Source of the DNA: Borreliella mayonii
GTDB lineage: Bacteria > Spirochaetota > Spirochaetia > Borreliales > Borreliaceae
Length of the DNA stretch: 23,735 nt
Assembly: GCF_001945665.1 (NCBI RefSeq)
Contig: NZ_CP015788.1
Span: 1 to 23,735, forward strand
Reading direction: 5' to 3'
Made by a program: the position numbers and the translations under genes. Below the pieces are notes generated by a model. The model had not been told where the DNA came from. It ran no database searches and was given only the letters and a program-made list of their open reading frames with translations. Positions 18,588 to 23,735 of this stretch are shown one piece after another. How positions within the stretch are numbered: the first letter of the stretch is position 1; every line of letters starts with the position of its first letter.

Positions 18588-18663
18588 CAAATAATAAAAA
18601 TGCTTTTAATTTTGTTTTTTTTCTAAATTGTTGTAAATTTTAACTTATCTTTAACCTTTAACC

Positions 18664-18712
18664 ATTTATAAAAAGTCCTAAGAAATTTCTTTCTTAAGGA
18701 CTTTTTATAAAT
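18664..18712. terminator. Long imperfect inverted repeat, terminator-like
   Basis: AAAAAGTCC-TAAGAAA and TTTCTTA-AGGACTTTTT pair with one bulge and extend with TTATA/TATAA. It has T-rich tails on both strands and may act in both directions. It lies just before the left end of the next IS605-type copy and shields the BBD18-type gene from it. Confidence 0.55.
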
Positions 18713-18721
18713 TTAACAAAA

Positions 18722-19860
18722 AATAATAAAGAATTATCAACCTATAATTTCTGTGAAATTTAGGTTAAGATAAGTTTGTAAAATAAATTTATTTTTATTC
18801 CGAATGAACTGTTTGATTATAAATAGAGATTCCTGGTAGGGAGGGATATGGCAATTATTTCTAGACCAAAATAAGACGCCCAGTAATACTTATCCAAATA
18901 GTCAGAATATTTTAGTCCTTTAAGGCACTGTCTTTAGATTATTGATTAATTTAAGCTTAAATGACTTATAAATTCTGCATATAATAATTTTTAGAGAAAT
19001 CAAAAAGGGAAATAGAACGCAAGAATTTTTTTAAATATAAGAGCAAGAAAAATAGTTGAAATTTTGATAATCAAAAAAATTCGATAAGAATAGAAAGTGA
19101 ATATGAAGCTATCTAAAATAGGATTTATAAAGCTATGTCTAAACAGGAGCATTGATAACAATAAACTTATTAAAAATGTAGTAGTAGAAAAAGATATTGA
19201 TAATAAATATTGCATTCCAATAGCAGTTTAATTTTTAGATGTTAAAAATAATAATAAAATTAGAGATGATAGAAAAAGAGATAGTTGGTATTGATATGAG
19301 CACAAATCATTTTTTAGTAAGTATTGAGAAGCTAGAAAAACAAACATCTTAAATATTTACTAAAAATAAAAATAAACTTAAGAAATGTCAAAGAAAGCTA
19401 TCAAAAAAACAAAAAGATTATATTATATGAATTATCTTATTATTTTGTAGCTAATTATAAAAACTTAATAATAGAGAGCTTATCAATTTAAAATATATAA
19501 AAAGCAATGTTTGGGAAAAGTATTAATAATTTGGGATAGTATGAGTTGTAAAAAAATCATCGTATAGCTCAAATTGACATGGAATTTATCTGCTTAAAGT
19601 AGATAGATATTTTATATTAAAGCAAACTATGTAGTAATTGTGGCATTAAAAATATAGCTCTAAAATTAAGTTATACTAGGTGAACTTGTAGAGCTTTGTT
19701 TGATAGAGATTTAGGATTACCTGAAATAAAGCTTGTGGATTATGCTCTTGGCAAATGATTGTTTTAATAAAAGCACCTAATAAGCTTTGTGGGATGAGGT
19801 AATAAGCTATTTCTATAATCTTTGATTTAGAAAATAGTAGTTCGCTAGTTTTTAAAAATA
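18722..19860 (+). mobile_element. Decayed IS605-type copy upstream of parA
   Basis: The left-end hairpin is well kept: AACCTA-AATTTC (18739-18751)/GAAATT-TAGGTT (18755-18766), one bulge. The antisense tnpA is mostly deleted (18800-18950). tnpB on the plus strand has many stops; traces are IGIDMSTNHFLVSIEK near 19290-19335, FVANYKNLIIESLSI near 19445-19490 and a zinc-finger-like remnant with NCGIKN-like bases near 19635. A right-end-like motif lies near 19795-19850. It is inactive. It lies immediately before the parA repeats. Confidence 0.75.
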
Positions 19861-19918
19861 TATAGATCTAATTAATTGTAAAATTTTATAAAAGTGGCTT
19901 CATCGATAGATGATTAAA

Positions 19919-20052
19919 ATAATTAATATATGATATGAAATAATTAATATATGATATGAAATAATTAATATATGATATAAAATAATTAATATATGATATA
20001 AAATAATTAATATATGATATAAAATAATTAATATATGATATAAAATAATTAA
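19919..20052 (+). repeat. Six 21-bp direct repeats before parA (probable centromere/operator)
   Basis: Unit ATAATTAATATATGATATRAA occurs at 19919, 19940, 19961, 19982, 20003 and 20024, with a partial seventh at 20045-20052; the first two units have TGAA and the last four TAAA at the end. The array runs into the AAGGAAG ribosome site of parA. Each unit contains TATGAT, -10-like, so binding would also block transcription. Two-helical-turn spacing (21 bp) and position fit a parS-type site bound by the small partner protein, giving segregation and autoregulation. Confidence 0.85.
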
Positions 20053-20064
20053 AAGGAAGTTTGC

Positions 20065-20805
20065 ATGAAAAAAATAGCATTTCATATTCAAAAAGGTGGT
20101 GTTGGTAAAACTACCTTAAGCGGGAATATTGCAAGTTATTTATCTAAAACAAAAAAAGTTATATTGGTTGATTGTGATATACAGCAAGGAAGTTCTTCTA
20201 CATGGTTTCTTAATCATGAAATTCTTAGGTTAGATGTTAAAGATTCTCTTTTAAAGAAGGTAGAGGTAGATAAAGTATTAAAAAAAATACAAAAAAATTT
20301 TTATATTTTGCCATGTGTGCCTAGTGGAACTTTTAGAAGAGATGTGCAACATGAATTGCAGGATTTTCCATATTTGATAGATGATTTTTGCTTGGAATTA
20401 GAGAAATTGGGATTTGAATTTGCGATTTTTGATTTATCTCCCAGTTTTGAGCTTTGGGAGCGAAGAATTATTCTTGCAATGTGTGAAGTTGTTACCCCAT
20501 TGACTCCAGAATTTTTAAGTCTTGAAGGAATTAATATTTTTAAAGAAGAGTTTGATTCTTTGTTAAAATCTTATAGAAAAAAGGTTAAACATGAGAAGAT
20601 TATTTGTAATATGCTTAATAAAAGTTTTAAAAGACATAATTTGCACTTAAAGCAATTTAAAACTTTTGGATATGATCTTTATGAGGTTGGACAAGATGCT
20701 AAAATAGCAGAATCTCAGCTATATAAGAAGTCTATTTTTGATTATTATCCTGAGAGTAGGTCTGTCTTAGAACTTTCAAGATTGGGGGATGCTTTATGCC
20801 TATAA
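20065..20805 (+). CDS. parA: ParA plasmid partition ATPase (PF32, BBD21-like)
   Basis: A 246-residue ParA/MinD-type ATPase that drives plasmid segregation. ATG 20065 follows AAGGAAG. The deviant Walker A is K10-GGVGK15-TT, with the signature Lys10 and the phosphate-binding Lys15; Walker A' is VDCD (35-38); Walker B is AIFDLSPS with Asp123. There is no N-terminal DNA-binding domain, so it is the small (type Ib) form that does not bind its operator directly. Most Borrelia plasmids have a PF32/PF49/PF50/PF57 set; here ParA stands away from PF57/62 and has only a small partner, as in lp17. It overlaps that gene by 10 bases. The gene is less AT-extreme and intact amid dead IS DNA, a sign of selection. 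Confidence 0.93.
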   Translation: MKKIAFHIQKGGVGKTTLSGNIASYLSKTKKVILVDCDIQQGSSSTWFLNHEILRLDVKDSLLKKVEVDKVLKKIQKNFYILPCVPSGTFRRDVQHELQDFPYLIDDFCLELEKLGFEFAIFDLSPSFELWERRIILAMCEVVTPLTPEFLSLEGINIFKEEFDSLLKSYRKKVKHEKIICNMLNKSFKRHNLHLKQFKTFGYDLYEVGQDAKIAESQLYKKSIFDYYPESRSVLELSRLGDALCL

Positions 20806-21068
20806 GCAAAGAGGTTGATTTAGAAGAAATTATTAAACAAAATGTTAGCAAATCTAAATTTGCTTTTCGTGTTGACGATGATGTTATTGGTAATAATATC
20901 TCAAGCGTTAAGCCCAATAGGTCAAAGATGACGATCAAACAAATAAGTGTAGGATTGAAATATGAATATTGGGTTGAATTTTATTCTATTTTAGACAAAA
21001 AGGGATTAACAGCTTCTGGTTTTATAAGAACTTTGATTATGGAATATATAGAAGCTTCTAAGAAATAA
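20796..21068 (+). CDS. Small partition partner, ribbon-helix-helix-like (BBD22-like)
   Basis: A 90-residue basic protein whose ATG overlaps the end of parA (20796-20805), so the two are translated together. The N-terminus (1-45) is polar and probably disordered. Residues 46-87 look like a ribbon-helix-helix fold: strand TIKQISVGLKYEYW, helix VEFYSILDKKG, turn, helix TASGFIRTLIMEYIEA. Such small proteins (ParG, Omega, CopG types) bind the repeats next to type Ib parA genes and stimulate the ATPase. Inference: it binds the six repeats at 19919-20052. The fold was judged by eye. Confidence 0.75.
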   Translation: MPISKEVDLEEIIKQNVSKSKFAFRVDDDVIGNNISSVKPNRSKMTIKQISVGLKYEYWVEFYSILDKKGLTASGFIRTLIMEYIEASKK

Positions 21069-21089
21069 TAATTTTGTCATTTAAAGCTT

Positions 21090-22560
21090 TTGCAAAAAAG
21101 TAATAAAGAATTATCTGTCTATAATTTCCATTAAATTTTAGGTGAGACTAATTTGTTAATTAAATATATTTATTTTGACTATAAATATATTTAATTGATG
21201 ATATTAATAGAGGGTCTCCAGTAGAGAATAAGTCCATAAAACTTCCAGATCAAAAATAATGTTTTCAGAAATGCTTGTTTAAATAAGTAAAATATTTTTT
21301 CTTTATATGCCCCCTTAATTTGCTATCTTTAGATTGTTGATAAATTTAGAAGGTAATATTGCCAATGTAATTCTTATTATAATTGAATTCATTAATGTTT
21401 ATTTCTCATAAAAAACATAAAATAAGTATTATTTGATGAAGACAAAAGGCGGAAGCCCATCATTTATGCCGATAGTTGGCAACTAATACTATATTGATAA
21501 ATAGAAAATATATTCGGTTATTATTAAAAAGCTTATGTTTTATATGTGCTAAGCATAAGACATTAAAAATTAGAATATTATGAGTTATATCATTGCTAAT
21601 AAATCTTATAAACATAGAATATATCCTAACATTAATCAAAAGAAATTTTTTAAAAGCATTTAGATGTGTAAGATTTTATATAGCAAAATGCTAAGTGATA
21701 AGATAGATTTTTATTTAAAAAAAGCAAAATCTTATCACTTAGCCAGGTAAATATACAAAGTTTACATCCTTAAAATAAGATAGTTTGTCTCTTTGTAGTG
21801 CGGTGGGGATTCCAAATTCTGCATATAATGAAATTTATTTAGAGAAATTAAAAAATGAAACAGAACACAAGAATTGCCTAAATATAAGAGTAGAAAAAAT
21901 AGGTAAAATTTTAATAATCAAAGAAATTGAATAAGAATAAAAAATAAATATAAAGCTACCCAAAATAGGGCTTGTAGATTTATTGTCTACATAAAAGCAT
22001 TAATAGCAACGAACTTATTAAAAATGTAGTAGTAGAAAAAAATACTGATAATAAATATTCTATTTCAGCAGTAGTTAAGTTTTTAGATATTAAAAATAAC
22101 AATAAAATTAAAGATAATAAAAAAAAAAGAGGTAGTTGTCATTTATATATGTATTAATCATTTTTAGTAATTAGCGATAAGGTGATAAAAAATAATCATG
22201 TTAAATATTTGCTAAAAAATAAAAGAAAACTTAAGAAATATTAAAAAAAACTATCAAAAAAACAAAAATAGATCTTTTATATAAGTTATCTTATTGCTTT
22301 GTAGCTATTATAAAAATATAATAATAATGACTTATCAATTGAAGTCATGCAAGAAGGAGTGTTTGGAAAAGCATTAATGATGCATATAGAGATATAAATG
22401 CTTTTAAATCTTAAGGCCTTTATATAAAGGAATAAAAATCCAGCGCAGCAACTGTTTGAAGTAAGGCTTGTGGATTATGCTCTTGTGGATGATCGTTATT
22501 AAATATAAAAAATAATTTAAAAAGCTATCATTGAATGAAGTAAGAAGCTATTTCTAAATT
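21090..22560 (+). mobile_element. Decayed IS605-type copy downstream of the partition pair
   Basis: The left end (21095-21150) has the shared AATAAAGAATTATC motif and a weakened hairpin. tnpA remains antisense at about 21150-21440. tnpB runs from about 21595 (YKHRIYPNINQK-like) to about 22500 with many stops and small deletions. Right-end sequence GAAGTAAGAAGCTATTTC lies near 22537. With the copies at 16745 and 18722 it forms three same-orientation elements that bracket the BBD18-type and partition genes. Inactive. Confidence 0.7.
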
Positions 22561-22607
22561 AAAGATTATAGAAATAGCATTTCACTTATTGGATATAATC
22601 TTTTGGC

Positions 22608-22657
22608 TTAAGCACAATTAATACAATGAGTTAAATTATTGTATTAATTGTGCTTAA
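22608..22657. repeat. 20-bp perfect inverted repeat
   Basis: Left arm 22608-22627, loop 22628-22637, right arm 22638-22657, fully complementary. It contains CAATTAATACA, also present in the inverted repeat at 18545-18587. No T tract follows. It lies just after the last IS605-type copy. Confidence 0.6.
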
Positions 22658-22861
22658 AGCTATTGATATTATAATAAATATATAAAACTTATTGTTAATA
22701 ATTAATAGATAAAAAATTAATTTTAACATTTCTATTAATAATAAAAAAATATCAAAACATTTTTTACAAAATCTGATTAATTTTGTAAAAAATGTTTTTA
22801 GTTGTATGTGAAAATATATTATACACATAGTTAAGCATGAATACAAAATTATTGCTGTCAT
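22631..22861 (-). CDS. Possible small membrane protein
   Basis: A 76-codon frame whose ATG (22861) has a good AAGGAG site about 12 bases upstream, stronger than chance. The predicted product is hydrophobic: MTAIILYSCLTMCIIYF, a basic stretch (KLIRFCKKCF), then two more hydrophobic runs. Its C-terminal coding part overlaps inverted repeats at 22754-22798 and 22608-22657, which would end transcription early, so a short peptide or truncated gene is as likely. No family is recognised. Confidence 0.3.
   Translation of the reverse strand: MTAIILYSCLTMCIIYFHIQLKTFFTKLIRFCKKCFDIFLLLIEMLKLIFYLLIINNKFYIFIIISIALSTINTII
22754..22798 (-). terminator. 19-bp stem with T tail on the minus strand
   Basis: AAAACATTTTTTACAAAAT (22754-22772), seven-base loop, complementary arm 22780-22798. 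On the minus strand the stem is followed by GATATTTTTTT. It would stop transcripts coming from the 23016-23609 gene or the small frame at 22861. Confidence 0.55.
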
Positions 22862-23015
22862 AAAAATTTTAATTCTCCTTCAATTTCAGTCTATCTCAAT
22901 TTTTTTAAAATTCCATTTTTGTTTATCGATAGCCCTGTAGTATTTGTATGCATTTATTAAATGTATGTTGTAATTAAAATATTTAAGATTAATTTTAAAT
23001 ATTGGTTTAGCTATG

Positions 23016-23609
23016 TTATTTTTTGAAGAATTTCCATACAAAAAATTTTTTTGTTTCCTCTTCTTTATTTTTTTTACTTATCTTATTGCATTTAATAGGT
23101 ACTCTTTTTTCTCTAGGTTTTGAATTAAAAATAATAAGTATATTATCTATATAATCTTTATTTAATGTTTTAAATAAACCATATTGATCTAGATCTAAAA
23201 CATAGTTAGGATTTGTTTTTTTTAAAATTTTAAAATAATAAGATTTGCTAGGCAATATTATTGGATTTTTATATATTTTGATTGCAAACTCTTCAAACGT
23301 TATGGCATTTTTAACTAATTCTAATAGATTGTACTTGGGGAAATATTTATTGGGATTGTGGCTTTTTAAAAAGTTTGTTGTTGTAAAATATTTTAAAATT
23401 TGTTCTTTGGGGTATAAATTAATACTTTTTTTCCCATATTTTTTGAAAGCTTTTATATTTTGTGATGGTTTATAGGGAATAATTTTTCCTTGTTTTTCTA
23501 ATCTAATTAGTTTTATATAAATGGTATTTTTTTTTGTGCTTTTATTATGCATAGTTTGTATTTCTTTTAAAGTAAAATATTCTTGATTTTTATCATCAAT
23601 AAGCATCAT
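23016..23609 (-). CDS. Hypothetical subtelomeric protein (BBD24-type position)
   Basis: A 197-residue basic protein, the gene nearest the right telomere. ATG 23609 follows AAAGGGG. The N-terminal 70 residues (YFTLKEIQTMHNKSTKKNTIY, IKLIRLEKQGKII) look like a winged-helix or excisionase-type DNA-binding domain, with a turn and a basic helix, followed by a helical middle and a Lys-rich C-terminus (CNKISKKNKEEETKKFF). No family can be named with certainty. It reads away from the telomere, as the outermost genes of Borrelia linear plasmids often do. DNA binding is inferred only from residue pattern. Confidence 0.65.
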   Translation of the reverse strand: MMLIDDKNQEYFTLKEIQTMHNKSTKKNTIYIKLIRLEKQGKIIPYKPSQNIKAFKKYGKKSINLYPKEQILKYFTTTNFLKSHNPNKYFPKYNLLELVKNAITFEEFAIKIYKNPIILPSKSYYFKILKKTNPNYVLDLDQYGLFKTLNKDYIDNILIIFNSKPREKRVPIKCNKISKKNKEEETKKFFVWKFFKK

Positions 23610-23705
23610 TAAATCCCCTTTATAATAGTATATTTGTATGTAGTTTACTATAAGTAATTAAATGTGTCAAATGAAGAGCAAAGGCCATTATTTTTCAATT
23701 AGGAA

Positions 23706-23735
23706 ATTAAGTTTTATACTAAATAACTATAATAT
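23706..23735. other. Right hairpin telomere
   Basis: On the minus strand from the end, 14 bases (ATATTATAGTTATT) precede TAGTATA (23721-23715), the Borrelia telomere box at its usual distance. With the left end this shows the window is a whole linear replicon. Confidence 0.85.

Noticed and set aside
19919..20052. CRISPR array
   Set aside because: Units are contiguous with no spacers and no cas genes; they are iteron-type repeats.
19886..20091. Two minus-strand frames with periodic FISYINY and ILYHILI repeats
   Set aside because: They are translations of the six 21-bp repeats; a 21-base unit gives a 7-residue period in any open frame.
16745..22560. Active TnpB with guide RNA
   Set aside because: All tnpB copies have many stops and indels, so no nuclease can be made from this molecule.
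23245..23475. Plus-strand frame opposite the last gene
   Set aside because: Shadow of the 23016-23609 gene, which has a ribosome site and basic coding character.
1..23735. tRNA or rRNA genes
   Set aside because: No cloverleaf-like sequence with a conserved TTC arm or rRNA segment was noticed on either strand.

Overview
The window reads as a complete small linear replicon of a Lyme-disease-group Borrelia (Borreliella), closest in gene content to the lp17 plasmid. Three things support this. Base composition is extremely AT-rich. Both ends carry a Borrelia hairpin-telomere TAGTATA box at almost the same distance from the terminus. The right half has the lp17 gene order: lipoprotein BBD10 type, BBD11 type, BBD14-type replication protein, the regulator BBD18, an orphan PF32 ParA (BBD21 type) and its small partner (BBD22 type). 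Locus names such as BBD14 come from recalled family knowledge, not from a search.

Layout. 1-9,300 is largely a gene graveyard with one intact-looking gene. It holds a roughly 3.8-kb broken type IIG restriction-modification gene (minus strand), an intact CspA/P35-type (PFam54) surface lipoprotein at 4738-5586, two further PFam54 remnants, a truncated MTA/SAH nucleosidase lipoprotein, a frameshifted zinc-ribbon/TM2 protein and a lipoprotein-like remnant. 9,300-11,240 is decayed IS200/IS605-type transposon DNA containing a perfect 308-bp inverted repeat. 11,327-16,212 is the conserved core: an exported protein, lipoproteins, the replication gene with a consensus promoter, and hypothetical genes. 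16,745-22,560 holds three degenerate IS605-type copies in the same orientation, with the BBD18 regulator and the parA/BBD22 partition pair lying between them. 22,600-23,735 has two strong inverted repeats, one hypothetical gene and the right telomere.

How the genes work together. The 14536-15648 protein should start replication near the middle of the molecule. ParA and the ribbon-helix-helix-like protein, with six 21-bp repeats directly upstream of parA, form a segregation system. Telomeres would be resolved by the chromosomally encoded telomere resolvase ResT. BBD18 is known in B. burgdorferi to lower RpoS and OspC, so the plasmid carries a host-stage regulator beside its maintenance genes. 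The PFam54 lipoprotein and the other lipoproteins are probably envelope proteins.

No clearly new multi-gene system was found. The best leads are the perfect 308-bp inverted repeat within otherwise decayed sequence, the structured GC-rich segments at 6,990-7,090 and 17,670-17,742, the 20-bp inverted repeat upstream of BBD18, and the repeated pattern of IS copies around the maintenance and regulatory genes.
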